Shown one piece after another: positions 1 through 8,140 of a stretch of DNA of 64,000 bases. The notes below the pieces were generated by a model. It searched no databases. It saw only the letters and a list, made by a program, of their open reading frames with translations, and was not told the DNA's origin. How positions within the stretch are numbered: the stretch's first letter is position 1; each line of letters opens with the position of its first letter. The stretch is from Caballeronia arvi. GTDB lineage: Bacteria; Pseudomonadota; Gammaproteobacteria; Burkholderiales; Burkholderiaceae. Made by a program: the position numbers and the translations under genes. The stretch is taken from the NCBI RefSeq assembly GCF_001544695.2, contig NZ_FCOM02000012.1, positions 124,001 through 188,000 on the forward strand, in the 5' to 3' direction.

Positions 1-40
1 TTTGGGGAGGCTCCCTACTTGGCGGAGGCGCATTTTTAAT

Positions 41-52
41 GCTAACGTTAGA
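41..52. promoter_or_regulatory. LacI-type operator, site 1
   Basis: GCTAACGTTAGA matches the perfect 12-bp palindrome at 8760 at 11 of 12 positions. A central CG flanked by A/T is typical of LacI/GalR-family operators. A possible -10 (TTTAAT, 35-40) abuts it, so a bound repressor would block the promoter of the dehydrogenase-kinase unit. No LacI-family gene lies in the window, so the regulator is inferred. Confidence 0.6.
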
Positions 53-118
53 ACGAGTCGCTAACCGGACGGAGATTCCGACCTGTTGGCATCTTTGGCC
101 TTTCCTTTTCTGGAACCT

Positions 119-1081
119 ATGAAGAACACCGTTTTCCTGACTGACTACGCGTGGCCGAACGACAGTGTCGAACGCCAGGTCATTGAAAATGCCGGCTTTC
201 GACTCGTCACGGGCCCGGCAGACCCCCTCTCCGCTGGGGAAATCGAAGGCCTTGTCCGCGAACATCAGCCTGATGCAATCATGACTTGCTGGGCCCGGGT
301 ATCCAGCGAAGCGATTGCGGCCGGCCCGAACCTGCGCATCGTCGCGCGCCTCGGAGTCGGCCTTGACAATATCGCCGTCGAAACGGCAACGTCCCGCAAT
401 GTTGTCGTGACAAACGTCCCGGACTACTGCGTGGAAGAGGTATCCGACCATGCGGTGGGCTTCGCGCTCGCCTGGACGCGCGGTCTGGTTCACTTTGACC
501 GGGAGGTTAAGGCCGGTCGCTGGGGTCCCTCCTCGGCCAAGCTTCGTCGGCTCTCAACGCTGACCTGCGGAATAATCGGTTTCGGGCGCATTGCTCGCAT
601 GACAGCTCGCAAACTTGCCGCATTCAAGTGCGGGATAGTCGTGCATGACCCGTATGTGAAAGAACCCGGTGAAGGCATCGAGCTTACGTCGCTCGACGAG
701 CTATTCAGCAGAAGCGACATCGTCATCGTTCATTCGCCACTGACGGATTCGACCCACCATTTAGTGAGTCGCGAAAAGCTCAGCCTGATGAAGCCGGGTG
801 GGCTCCTTATCAACGTAAGCCGAGGAGGCATCGTCGATACCGACGCAGTCGTTCAAGCGCTTCGCTCAGGACATCTGTCGGGTGCTGCCTTGGACGTCCT
901 CGAATCCGAGCCGAGCGTTCCGCCGGAATTGCTCGAGCAGTCTGGTGCAATGCTCACGCCGCACGTTGCCTTCTCCTCAGATGCGTCGCTTATCGAGTTG
1001 AGACGCCGCGGGGCGGAAGAGGTCGTTCGAGTCTTGCGCGGTGAAGCGCCACAAAACCCTTGCAACCGAACGACAAAGTGA
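119..1081 (+). CDS. D-2-hydroxyacid dehydrogenase, CtBP/phosphoglycerate dehydrogenase-like
   Basis: NAD(P)-dependent oxidoreductase of the D-isomer-specific 2-hydroxyacid dehydrogenase family, expected to interconvert a 2-oxoacid and a D-2-hydroxyacid in the cytosol. Visible are the nucleotide-binding GIIGFGRIA, an acidic residue after the second strand (VVHDP, favouring NAD), the catalytic Arg in NVSRGGIVD, the Glu in LDVLESEP and the His in LTPHVAF. The 320-aa length is normal. An upstream in-frame TTG at 86 has a GGAG 11 nt before it, but the ATG at 119 gives the usual N-terminus. It is the first gene after operator site 1 and probably co-transcribed with the kinase 37 nt downstream. The substrate is unknown; the adjacent kinase and enolase genes suggest a hydroxypyruvate-like oxoacid (inference). 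Confidence 0.85.
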   Translation: MKNTVFLTDYAWPNDSVERQVIENAGFRLVTGPADPLSAGEIEGLVREHQPDAIMTCWARVSSEAIAAGPNLRIVARLGVGLDNIAVETATSRNVVVTNVPDYCVEEVSDHAVGFALAWTRGLVHFDREVKAGRWGPSSAKLRRLSTLTCGIIGFGRIARMTARKLAAFKCGIVVHDPYVKEPGEGIELTSLDELFSRSDIVIVHSPLTDSTHHLVSREKLSLMKPGGLLINVSRGGIVDTDAVVQALRSGHLSGAALDVLESEPSVPPELLEQSGAMLTPHVAFSSDASLIELRRRGAEEVVRVLRGEAPQNPCNRTTK

Positions 1082-1118
1082 CCTTCCCTTTGCTCGCGAC
1101 TGACCTAGCAGACTCAAG

Positions 1119-2138
1119 ATGACGCAACTGAACAGCCCAGACACAAAACTGGACGACTTTCTCGTCCGTCACTCGCTTGCCGCTCCTGACGAGCATATCA
1201 AGTGGGAACCACTGACTGGTGGCGTTTCCTCCGATATCTGGAGAGCAGAGCTTCCTCGGCGCACGCTTTGCGTGAAACGTGCGCTCTCCACTTTGAAGGT
1301 CTCAAGTACCTGGGAGGCGCCAGTTTCACGCAATGCCGACGAGTGGGCCTGGATGCAGTTCGCCGCGATTCACTGCCCCGCGAATGTTCCGACACCGTTG
1401 GCGCACGACCCGGAACTGGGAGCGTTTGCCATGTCCTTCCTTGAACCAGACTCTCATCCAGTTTGGAAGAAGCAGTTAATGGAGGGAAGGGTTGACTCAA
1501 AAACCGCTGCGGCGGTGGGTCGCTTAATCGGTCATCTTCATGCCGTAAGCGCTCTTGATGCTGACGTGGCAGCCAAGTTTGATACGACGGACAATTTCAA
1601 AGCGCTTCGTCTTGACCCCTACTTCGCTGCGGCTGGGGCAAAGCACGAAGACCTCGCTGAACGTCTTCGCATTCTGTCGGACCGCACCGCCAACACACGA
1701 ATCGCGCTCGTCCACGGTGATGTCAGCCCAAAGAACATCCTGGTTGGACCGAATGGACCTGTGTTACTTGACGCCGAATGTGCATGGTTTGGAGACCCGG
1801 CGTTCGACCTCGCATTCTGTTTGAACCACTTGCTGCTTAAATGCCTCTTGGCCAACGGCCAGGGGCAACTGTTGCTAGAGAGTTTCGCAGCGCTCAAAGA
1901 AGCATACTTCTCGGAAGTCAACTGGGAACCCCACAGTATTCTAGAAGGACGGGCAGCAGACTTGTTGCCTGCCCTCCTGCTAGCACGGGTCGATGGCCAG
2001 TCCCCGGTCGAATACATCAATAACGACGCCCAGCGTCAACACGTCCGTACTGTCGCCTGGACGCTGCTCCAACACCCCCCAACCACGCTGGACGCCGTAG
2101 CGCAGGCTTGGCAAGCCGAGTGCGCGATAGGGCGCTGA
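1119..2138 (+). CDS. APH-fold small-molecule kinase
   Basis: Phosphotransferase of the aminoglycoside/choline/methylthioribose kinase fold, 339 aa. The Brenner-type motif HGDVSPKNIL (catalytic Asp and Asn) and the metal-binding stretch DAECAWFGDP are intact, so it should transfer phosphate from ATP to a small hydroxylated substrate. It lies 37 nt after the hydroxyacid dehydrogenase and upstream of an enolase paralogue. That gene order makes phosphorylation of a hydroxyacid an attractive guess, but APH-fold kinases vary widely in substrate and sequence alone cannot decide. An antibiotic-resistance role is unlikely given the catabolic neighbours. The ribosome-binding site before the ATG is weak, which would fit coupling to the gene before. 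Confidence 0.75.
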   Translation: MTQLNSPDTKLDDFLVRHSLAAPDEHIKWEPLTGGVSSDIWRAELPRRTLCVKRALSTLKVSSTWEAPVSRNADEWAWMQFAAIHCPANVPTPLAHDPELGAFAMSFLEPDSHPVWKKQLMEGRVDSKTAAAVGRLIGHLHAVSALDADVAAKFDTTDNFKALRLDPYFAAAGAKHEDLAERLRILSDRTANTRIALVHGDVSPKNILVGPNGPVLLDAECAWFGDPAFDLAFCLNHLLLKCLLANGQGQLLLESFAALKEAYFSEVNWEPHSILEGRAADLLPALLLARVDGQSPVEYINNDAQRQHVRTVAWTLLQHPPTTLDAVAQAWQAECAIGR

Positions 2139-2338
2139 ATCAATTTCCCCGCGACTTAGCACGAGCGCTTGCGCAGCAGTTTCCCGCACTGGCGCTTGTG
2201 CGCGGTCGAACTGTCTCCTACGTGGAAAGGAAGTATCCACGCATTCCGCCTTGCAAAAAAGCACATCTTCCAGTTTCACGATGGGGCTGCGCGCCCACAC
2301 AGCGCTCTAGGAACACCAGGCTTCATATCCGCGTTCGC

Positions 2339-2350
2339 GCTAACGTTGGC
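2339..2350. promoter_or_regulatory. LacI-type operator, site 2
   Basis: GCTAACGTTGGC, one mismatch from the palindrome at 8760. It lies 118 bp (start to start) upstream of site 3 in the 346-bp gap before the cupin gene. Two operators at this spacing could allow repression by DNA looping (inference). The rest of the gap (2139-2484) shows no convincing gene. Confidence 0.55.
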
Positions 2351-2423
2351 ACCTTGTCTACGCCTTTGCTCCGAAAGCAATTGTCCTTTGCTGATTCAAT
2401 GGCTTAGAAGCCCAGTCTCCCCG

Positions 2424-2468
2424 TTGACACTCGGTTCCAGTTTTGCCAAAATCTGTGCAAACGTTAGC
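2424..2468 (+). promoter_or_regulatory. Promoter with overlapping LacI-type operator, site 3
   Basis: A consensus -35 TTGACA (2424-2429), 17 nt, then a -10-like CAAAAT (2447-2452). The operator GCAAACGTTAGC (2457-2468) sits where transcription should start. It is 17 nt upstream of the cupin ATG at 2485, so the leader would be very short. The arrangement is that of a repressed promoter for the cupin-enolase-dioxygenase unit. Confidence 0.65.
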
Positions 2469-2484
2469 AAAACATGGAGACGTG

Positions 2485-3072
2485 ATGGAGTCCCGAGAGC
2501 TTCAAGAGGCGCTTCCAGACGCCCCTGCCGTGCCAGTCAGAATTACGCGGGTTGTGACCGGCCATAGCGAGGACGGTCGTTCGATATTCGTGCAGGAAGG
2601 CCCTCCGCCGCGCTCGGACCCGTATCGCGCGATTCCTGGCATGGTCTCGCGACTGGTATGGGCGACCGAGGCGAACGTCTCCCTTCCGTTCGACGGCACC
2701 GACCCGACTCCTTCAGTCAAGAGCATTGTGCCCTCGGTCTCCTCCACCCGCTTTCTCGTGGTTACCTTCCCGCCGGATTCGGTCTTCATGGCGAAAGACT
2801 TCGACGTTGAAGCTGCCGTCGCGGAAAACCACGCTATCAGCCCGGGACTTGCAGAGCGCTTCGAGCCGGACGGTATGCATACGACGCCCACAGTTGACTA
2901 CGGCGTTGTGCTCGACGGAGAAATCTGGCTCGAGCTCGACGACGGCGAAACCCGCCATCTTCGGCAGCACGACGTCATCGTTCAGCACGGTACGCGGCAC
3001 GCCTGGCGAAACAAGAGTGAGCGCCCGGCGACGCTCTCGTTCGTCCTAATCGGGGTCCGCATTGCGCGCTGA
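2485..3072 (+). CDS. Cupin-domain protein
   Basis: 195-aa protein whose last third is a cupin barrel: GMHTTPTVDYGVVLDG supplies the first metal-binding histidine, and DVIVQHGTRHAWRN the second motif. The ATG at 2485 is preceded by GGAGA; an earlier TTG (2443) would lie inside the promoter. It is first in the operator-controlled unit with the enolase paralogue and extradiol dioxygenase. Cupins in aromatic catabolic operons can be dioxygenases, isomerases or ligand-binding proteins, and nothing here distinguishes them. The N-terminal half has no motif I recognise. Confidence 0.75.
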   Translation: MESRELQEALPDAPAVPVRITRVVTGHSEDGRSIFVQEGPPPRSDPYRAIPGMVSRLVWATEANVSLPFDGTDPTPSVKSIVPSVSSTRFLVVTFPPDSVFMAKDFDVEAAVAENHAISPGLAERFEPDGMHTTPTVDYGVVLDGEIWLELDDGETRHLRQHDVIVQHGTRHAWRNKSERPATLSFVLIGVRIAR

Positions 3073-3145
3073 CCGCATCATCGCGGGACGGCGATTACAC
3101 GCAGAAGCCAACACCAACGCGACATTTACATCTTCCGGAATCACC

Positions 3146-4447
3146 ATGCTCAACACTGATACGACGATAACTAACGTCCACGGCCGCCGCGTCTGGGACT
3201 CCCGAGGTCGCCCTACTGTCGAAGTCGAGGTCACGCTCGCGGGCGGCGCCAAAGGTCGAGCCATCGCCCCTGCGGGTGCGTCGACGGGCACCGGAGAAGC
3301 GCTTGACTTGCGCGACGGAGGCACGGCCTTCGGTGGCCTTGACGTTCAGAAGGCTCTGTCAGGTGTCAATTCGGAAATTGCGAGCGCACTCAAGAGTGTC
3401 GACGCAACTGAGCAGGCCAAAATTGACAGTCTCCTCGTGGAGCTTGATGGCACGCCCAACCGCAGTCGCCTTGGCGGGAACGCAATCGTCGCAACGTCGA
3501 TGGCGGTGTTGCATGCATCAGCAGCTGCATGCGGTCAGCCGCTTTGGCATTATCTGGCGGGTGGTCAGCCGGTTCGCATTCCTCTTCCTGAGATTCAGAT
3601 TTTTGGGGGCGGCGCTCATGCTGCTCGTCGAGTGGATGTGCAAGATTTCATGCTCATGTGTCCGTCCGCAAGCAGCTTCAGCGAAGCCTTGGAATGGACC
3701 GCCGAGGTGTATCGCGCTGCCGGTGAATTGATGAAGAAGGCAGGCAAGCTGCAAGGCGTCGCAGACGAAGGCGGATACTGGCCTGCCTTCGGTTGCAACG
3801 AAGACGCCCTGGACACTTTGGTCGGCGCGATTGAACTTGCTGGTCTGAAGCCCGGCGGACAAGTCGGCATTTCCCTCGATATCGCGGCTTCGGAGTTTGG
3901 CAGGAACGGGCAGTACACGCTGGCCCTTGACGGCAGAACGCTGGACACCGCTCAAATGATTGAAATGCTCGGCCGTTGGCTCGGCACGTACCCGATTCTC
4001 TCGATTGAAGACCCCGTCGCGGAAGACGACGCGTCCGGCTTCAGGCACTTCACCGAGACGTACGGCAAGCTTTGCCAGATCATTGGCGACGACTATCTTG
4101 TCACTAATGCCGCGCGAGTCAAGACTGCGGCCTTCCAGCACACACTCAACGCCGTGCTGATCAAGCCCAACCAAGCGGGCACCATCACGGAAACACGCCT
4201 CTCGCTGGAAGAAGGAAAACTGGCAGGATTCGGCACCATCGTGTCTGCTCGGTCAGGTGAATCCGAAGATGTGACTATCGCGCACTTGTCCGTTGGCTGG
4301 GATGCCGGCCAGCTCAAGGTCGGGTCATTCTCTCGCTCTGAGCGCATGGCCAAATGGAATGAAGTACTTCGAATCGAGGAAAGTCTTGGTCGCGATGCGA
4401 AGTTCAGTGGTTGGTCAGCACTGCCTTTTCAGCGTCGCCAAAGCTGA
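3146..4447 (+). CDS. Enolase paralogue with altered active-site loops
   Basis: 433 aa, the same length as bacterial enolase, and collinear with it throughout. Retained: GASTG loop, GGGAHA, DEGG, the metal ligands in LDIAASEF, SIEDP and GDDYLVTN, the lysines in LIKPNQ and GQLKVG, and Arg-Ser-Gly-Glu of the phosphate-binding loop. Changed: SHRSGE reads SARSGE, the QEF catalytic-loop Glu is Asp (VQDF), NNVD reads RRVD, and TIADL reads TIAHL. In true enolases these loops close over 2-phosphoglycerate. The protein therefore probably keeps the metal-dependent dehydration chemistry but may act on a different phosphorylated acid. An upstream TTG (3062) would overlap the cupin; the ATG at 3146 matches the enolase N-terminus. 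It is unlikely to be the housekeeping enolase. Confidence 0.85.
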   Translation: MLNTDTTITNVHGRRVWDSRGRPTVEVEVTLAGGAKGRAIAPAGASTGTGEALDLRDGGTAFGGLDVQKALSGVNSEIASALKSVDATEQAKIDSLLVELDGTPNRSRLGGNAIVATSMAVLHASAAACGQPLWHYLAGGQPVRIPLPEIQIFGGGAHAARRVDVQDFMLMCPSASSFSEALEWTAEVYRAAGELMKKAGKLQGVADEGGYWPAFGCNEDALDTLVGAIELAGLKPGGQVGISLDIAASEFGRNGQYTLALDGRTLDTAQMIEMLGRWLGTYPILSIEDPVAEDDASGFRHFTETYGKLCQIIGDDYLVTNAARVKTAAFQHTLNAVLIKPNQAGTITETRLSLEEGKLAGFGTIVSARSGESEDVTIAHLSVGWDAGQLKVGSFSRSERMAKWNEVLRIEESLGRDAKFSGWSALPFQRRQS

Positions 4448-4574
4448 ATCAACGCCAACCGTCCAAAATGAAGTAAGCGGCTTGTGCTCCAGCGTAAGTA
4501 AGAAAGCACGTCCGAACCCGCACGAATCAATCGCGAACTTTTCTCGCACTACGAAACCGTAAAAGAGGTTTTTT

Positions 4575-5576
4575 ATGCTTCCAGCCGTCGACCTTCGTCC
4601 GCCCTTCAACATCACACGCGCCAGCCACATCGTGCTGAATGTCGCAGACCTGGAGAAGAGCAAGCACTTCTATACCAACATTGTCGGGCTGGTGGTCACC
4701 TCCGAGACTTCCGACACCGTCTACCTGCGCGGCCTTTCCGAGGCCTGCCACCATAGTCTCGTTCTCGTCCACTCACCTGACGCTGCCTATACGTGTAAGC
4801 GTATCGGTTTCCGGGTTTTCCTCGACGAAGACCTCGACGCTGCGTACAAGTTCTTCAAGGATGAAGGCCTCGACGCGGAATGGGTCGACGTAGCCCATCA
4901 GGGACGTACGTTGCACGTGTCGGACCCTTTCAATACCAAGCTCGAGTTGTGCGCGACCATGGAAACGCAGCCTCGCCTCTATTTGGACAAGGACAAGTTC
5001 AAAGGCGCGCACGCGCAACGCATCGACCACTTCCAGATTTTCTCTCCCAACACCTACGATTCGTGTGCTTTCTATGGCCGTCTCGGGTTCCGTAACTCTG
5101 AATATCTCGCGCACGCGGAAAAGCTGCTGGGCGCTTTCATGTATCGAAAGGGTACTTGCCTCGACCTTGCAATCGTTGAGAACAGTGGACCGTGTATGCA
5201 CCATTTCGCGTACATCGTTCCCGAATCGCACAACATCTTCACGGCCTGCGACATCGCCGGCATTCATGGCTACGGTCAGGAAGTCGAGCGCGGCCCGGGC
5301 CGTCACGGCCCCGGCGGGATGCTGTTCGTCTATCTGCGCGACCCGGATGGTCATCGTGTGGAACTGTGCGACGGCCACTATCAGACCATCGATACGGAGA
5401 TTGAGCCAGTGCGATGGGATGCAGCAACTCTGAGTACAAATGTCCGCTGGGGCTTGCCTGCCGAGAATCGATGGTATTTCGAAGCCACCCGCTTCGAAGG
5501 CACACCCCTCGCGGACCCGGCAGTAAAGCCAAATCCGATGACACTCGAGAAGTACGTTCAGAGCCAATTGGCTTAA
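4575..5576 (+). CDS. Type I extradiol ring-cleavage dioxygenase, homoprotocatechuate 2,3-dioxygenase-like
   Basis: 333-aa vicinal-oxygen-chelate enzyme with two glyoxalase-like halves. The C-terminal half carries the 2-His-1-carboxylate metal triad: His in RIDHFQIF, His in MHHFAY and Glu in DGHRVELC. ERGPGRHG and HNIF are also characteristic of the 3,4-dihydroxyphenylacetate 2,3-dioxygenase (HpaD/HpcB) branch. It should open a catechol-type ring next to the hydroxyls in the cytosol using Fe(II) or Mn(II). AGAGG precedes the ATG. It follows the enolase by 127 nt and is followed 24 nt later by a CMD-family gene. No CHMS dehydrogenase (HpaE) or CHM isomerase (HpaF) gene accompanies it, so the substrate may not be homoprotocatechuate. 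Confidence 0.88.
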   Translation: MLPAVDLRPPFNITRASHIVLNVADLEKSKHFYTNIVGLVVTSETSDTVYLRGLSEACHHSLVLVHSPDAAYTCKRIGFRVFLDEDLDAAYKFFKDEGLDAEWVDVAHQGRTLHVSDPFNTKLELCATMETQPRLYLDKDKFKGAHAQRIDHFQIFSPNTYDSCAFYGRLGFRNSEYLAHAEKLLGAFMYRKGTCLDLAIVENSGPCMHHFAYIVPESHNIFTACDIAGIHGYGQEVERGPGRHGPGGMLFVYLRDPDGHRVELCDGHYQTIDTEIEPVRWDAATLSTNVRWGLPAENRWYFEATRFEGTPLADPAVKPNPMTLEKYVQSQLA

Positions 5577-5600
5577 TTCCACACACCTCAGGTTTTAATC

Positions 5601-6134
5601 ATGGCACGAGTAAAGTACCTTCAACGCTCTGACGTTGCCGGCGTCGAAGACGCACTGTTCGACCGGCTCGAGAAAGAACGGAAAGTTCCCACCGCCAACA
5701 TCTTCAGGGCGATGGCGAATGCACCTCGCATTCTCGACCAGTTTCTCTCTTACGCAAACGCCATTCGCGCATCGTCCATCAGCCCGAAACTGCGTGAGAT
5801 GGCGATTCTCACGGTCGGACACTGCACGAACTCAGAATACGAAATCGCTCACCACCAATCGCACGGCCTGAAGGCAGGCCTGTCGGAAGAGCAACTGAAG
5901 GAAATTCCCGATTTCGAGAATTCGCCGCTCTTCAATAGGCAAGAGCGCGCGGTCATGGCCTTCGCAAAAGAGTCGACCCTCCAGGTCAATGTGAGCGATG
6001 CCGCCTTTGCCCGCGTTGCCGAATTCCTCGATGAACAACAACTCGTTGAGCTGACGCTGAACGTCGCCTGGTACAACTCGGGCGTGCGCATCATGGGCGG
6101 CCTGAAAATCGAATTGGAGGACAGCTATCGGTGA
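5601..6134 (+). CDS. Carboxymuconolactone decarboxylase/AhpD-family protein
   Basis: 177-aa all-helical CMD-family protein. The conserved core LREMAILTVGHCTNSEYEIAHH spans about residues 65-86 (motif CTNSEYE), with a single Cys rather than the CXXC of AhpD peroxidases, so a disulfide-peroxidase role is unlikely. Relatives in aromatic pathways act as decarboxylases or hydrolases of lactones, and many are uncharacterised. It starts 24 nt after the dioxygenase stop and is probably co-transcribed, which suggests a step on the ring-cleavage product (inference). Confidence 0.8.
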   Translation: MARVKYLQRSDVAGVEDALFDRLEKERKVPTANIFRAMANAPRILDQFLSYANAIRASSISPKLREMAILTVGHCTNSEYEIAHHQSHGLKAGLSEEQLKEIPDFENSPLFNRQERAVMAFAKESTLQVNVSDAAFARVAEFLDEQQLVELTLNVAWYNSGVRIMGGLKIELEDSYR

Positions 6135-6172
6135 CAAAACCTATACGCTGAACTAGGAGGAGACGTCGGAAA

Positions 6173-6301
6173 ATGCGCCTGAAGTGGGCCGTGCCTCGAC
6201 GTTTAACAGTCGAACGACAGAACTGCGTCGACGGTCCGACTCTTGAAGACCTAGATGCCAAGAGCCTGGCCGTGACCGTCCGAAAAGATTTATTTTTATA
6301 G
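6173..6301 (+). CDS. Possible 42-residue ORF with strong Shine-Dalgarno
   Basis: An ATG at 6173 is preceded by AGGAGGAG (6155-6162), the best ribosome-binding site in this operon. It opens 42 codons beginning MRLKWAVPRRL and ending at TAG (6299-6301), 11 nt before the alcohol dehydrogenase ATG. I recognise no family and see no membrane segment. It could be a real small protein, a leader peptide coupling translation into the dehydrogenase, or a remnant. Confidence 0.35.
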   Translation: MRLKWAVPRRLTVERQNCVDGPTLEDLDAKSLAVTVRKDLFL

Positions 6302-6312
6302 CAGAGGATAGT

Positions 6313-7422
6313 ATGGAACGAATGATGACGGCGGCGAGGTTGCACGCCCTGCACACCCCGATGACCCTGGACCAGATTCCTGTACCCAAGCCGCGCGCAA
6401 CTGACGTTCTTGTTCGTGTGAAGGCCTGTGGCATCGTCCCCAACATGGGCAACGTTATCAATAACTGGCCGACCTGGTTCCCCCATCAGCCGCTGCCGAA
6501 GTTCCCCGCCGTGTTTGGCCTCGACCCGACGGGCATCGTCGAGGAGATCGGCGAAGCGGTGCTTAACGTCAAACCGGGCGACCGTGTGTACGTCAGCCCG
6601 CTGCGCTCGTGCGGGTCGTGCAAGGCTTGCCGTGGCGGCCGCCGCAGCGAGTGCAGCTACTACACGCTGAACGGCTACTTCAGCACCAGCCGCGATGGCC
6701 AGCGCATTTTCGACCTCTACCCGTATGGTGGCTTCAGCGAGTACATGACAGCCCCCGAATACGCGCTCGTCAACTTGCCTGACAACATGCCGTTTGAGCA
6801 GGCGGCCCGCTTCGGCTATCTCGGCACATCGTACGGCGCCTTGAAGAATGCGAACGCTGGCCCCGGGCAAGTCGGACTTATCGACGGCATTACGGGTACG
6901 CTGGGCGTTGCGTCAACCGTCTTGGGCCTTGCCATGGGTCTCTCGCGCATTCTCGGCACCGGGCGCGATGAAGATCTGCTCAAACGAGTAAAAGCGCTTG
7001 CTCCGGACCGCATTGAAGTTATGAAGCTTGGCGATGGTTCCACTGGCGAATGGGCGAAGACGATGACCGGTGGCGAAGGTGCCGACTTTGTTATCAGTGC
7101 GCTTGGCGCCAGGGCGCCGGCAGCAACGATGCTCGACACGATGAAGGGCGTGCGCCGCGGCGGCCGAGTGGTGAACGTGGGGGGCGTTGCTGAAGACCTG
7201 CCCATCGACGTGAAATGGTTGATGGACGAGCAGATTCACATCATCGGTTCGAACTGGTTTACGACCGCCCAAGGACAAGAAATGGCCGACATGGTGAAGA
7301 CCGGGACGCTGAACCTTTCTTACCTGGAGCATCGTCGGTTCCCGCTCGACAGCGTCAATGAAGCGATCTCCGGCCTGAAGGACCGTGACGGTGGCTTCAG
7401 CAACTACATCGTAACTCCTTGA
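6313..7422 (+). CDS. Zinc-type alcohol dehydrogenase (MDR family)
   Basis: 369-aa medium-chain dehydrogenase/reductase. The four structural-zinc cysteines are present (CGSCKACRGGRRSEC). The usual catalytic-site GHE motif is replaced by FGLDPTG, and the first catalytic block reads KACGIVPNMGN, so catalytic zinc coordination differs from classical ADH. The cofactor region contains GITGTLGV. AGAGGA precedes the ATG. It is the last gene of the operator-controlled unit and is followed by a strong terminator. A role in reducing or oxidising an alcohol or aldehyde from the ring-cleavage product is inferred; the substrate is unknown. Confidence 0.82.
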   Translation: MERMMTAARLHALHTPMTLDQIPVPKPRATDVLVRVKACGIVPNMGNVINNWPTWFPHQPLPKFPAVFGLDPTGIVEEIGEAVLNVKPGDRVYVSPLRSCGSCKACRGGRRSECSYYTLNGYFSTSRDGQRIFDLYPYGGFSEYMTAPEYALVNLPDNMPFEQAARFGYLGTSYGALKNANAGPGQVGLIDGITGTLGVASTVLGLAMGLSRILGTGRDEDLLKRVKALAPDRIEVMKLGDGSTGEWAKTMTGGEGADFVISALGARAPAATMLDTMKGVRRGGRVVNVGGVAEDLPIDVKWLMDEQIHIIGSNWFTTAQGQEMADMVKTGTLNLSYLEHRRFPLDSVNEAISGLKDRDGGFSNYIVTP

Positions 7423-7462
7423 TGATCCGTCTTGCGTCAATCTAGACACGGCGCAAACTGAC

Positions 7463-7491
7463 AAGGCCAGCGAAGACGCTGGCCTTTTTTT
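7463..7491 (+). terminator. Rho-independent terminator
   Basis: Ten-base stem AAGGCCAGCG (7463-7472) pairs with CGCTGGCCTT (7477-7486) over a four-base loop and runs into seven T residues (7485-7491). It closes the ring-cleavage operon. Confidence 0.92.
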
Positions 7492-8140
7492 CATACCGAT
7501 AAACAGTTATCTCCGAACTTCGCTCGAAGATGGAACAAACCGAGCAACCTGACGAGAAGTTTTAAGGCTTTTTGGCTTGGCCCCGTGGTTGCCGAAAAGG
7601 ATGCGAACATGATGTGCTGGGTGGGTGCGAATAGATTTATGCACGCGTCGAAGCGAGCATGAACTTGTTTTCGGCTCCTACCGTTGCGGATGCACATCTT
7701 AGCCGCCGAGAATTTTGCGTGGCCGCCGCGATGTCGCCGCTGCCGAAACCTCATCGTTCCACCCGCGTGGAGTTGCGGAAGCAAACCCGCCGAACCCACT
7801 GCGAGTGACAACGTCCACGGCGCATAGGCTCAAGGCTTAGCGAATTACAGTCCGCCGGCTTCTTCGTATCGACGCGATTCACCATTGACAACACGTCGAT
7901 GGTTGCTCCTCTAACGTGCGTTTGGCGAAAGCCAGCGCGTCGAAGGTCGCTCCTTTCGCCTGAGCACCTACGCATCGCGTTGCACCCATGTCGCCCTTCG
8001 GAACCGAAGAGTGGCACATAAGGCATTTTCGCCGCCCCTTACGGTTCTAATAATCCGAAGCACCGCACATCTTCGTCGTGCGGAATTAACGTTTCAGCAA
8101 GGGTTTGCCGCAAAAATCTTTCTCCCGATCGAGGCGGTGG
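7492..8140. other. Long intergenic stretch without a convincing gene
   Basis: About 650 nt between the terminator and the DUF4148 gene. Two overlapping minus-strand frames (7491-7811 and 7751-8026) are open but lack good ribosome-binding sites and recognisable motifs. I see no transposase motifs or terminal repeats. It may hold an untranslated or degenerate element. Confidence 0.4.

Noticed and set aside
1119..2138. Aminoglycoside resistance kinase
   Set aside because: APH fold only; the operon context is catabolic and the fold covers many metabolic kinases.
4773..5582. 269-codon minus-strand frame
   Set aside because: Antisense to the extradiol dioxygenase, whose metal ligands and ribosome-binding site mark the true strand.
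6091..6870. 259-codon minus-strand frame
   Set aside because: Antisense to the alcohol dehydrogenase and the gap before it; no start signal or motif.
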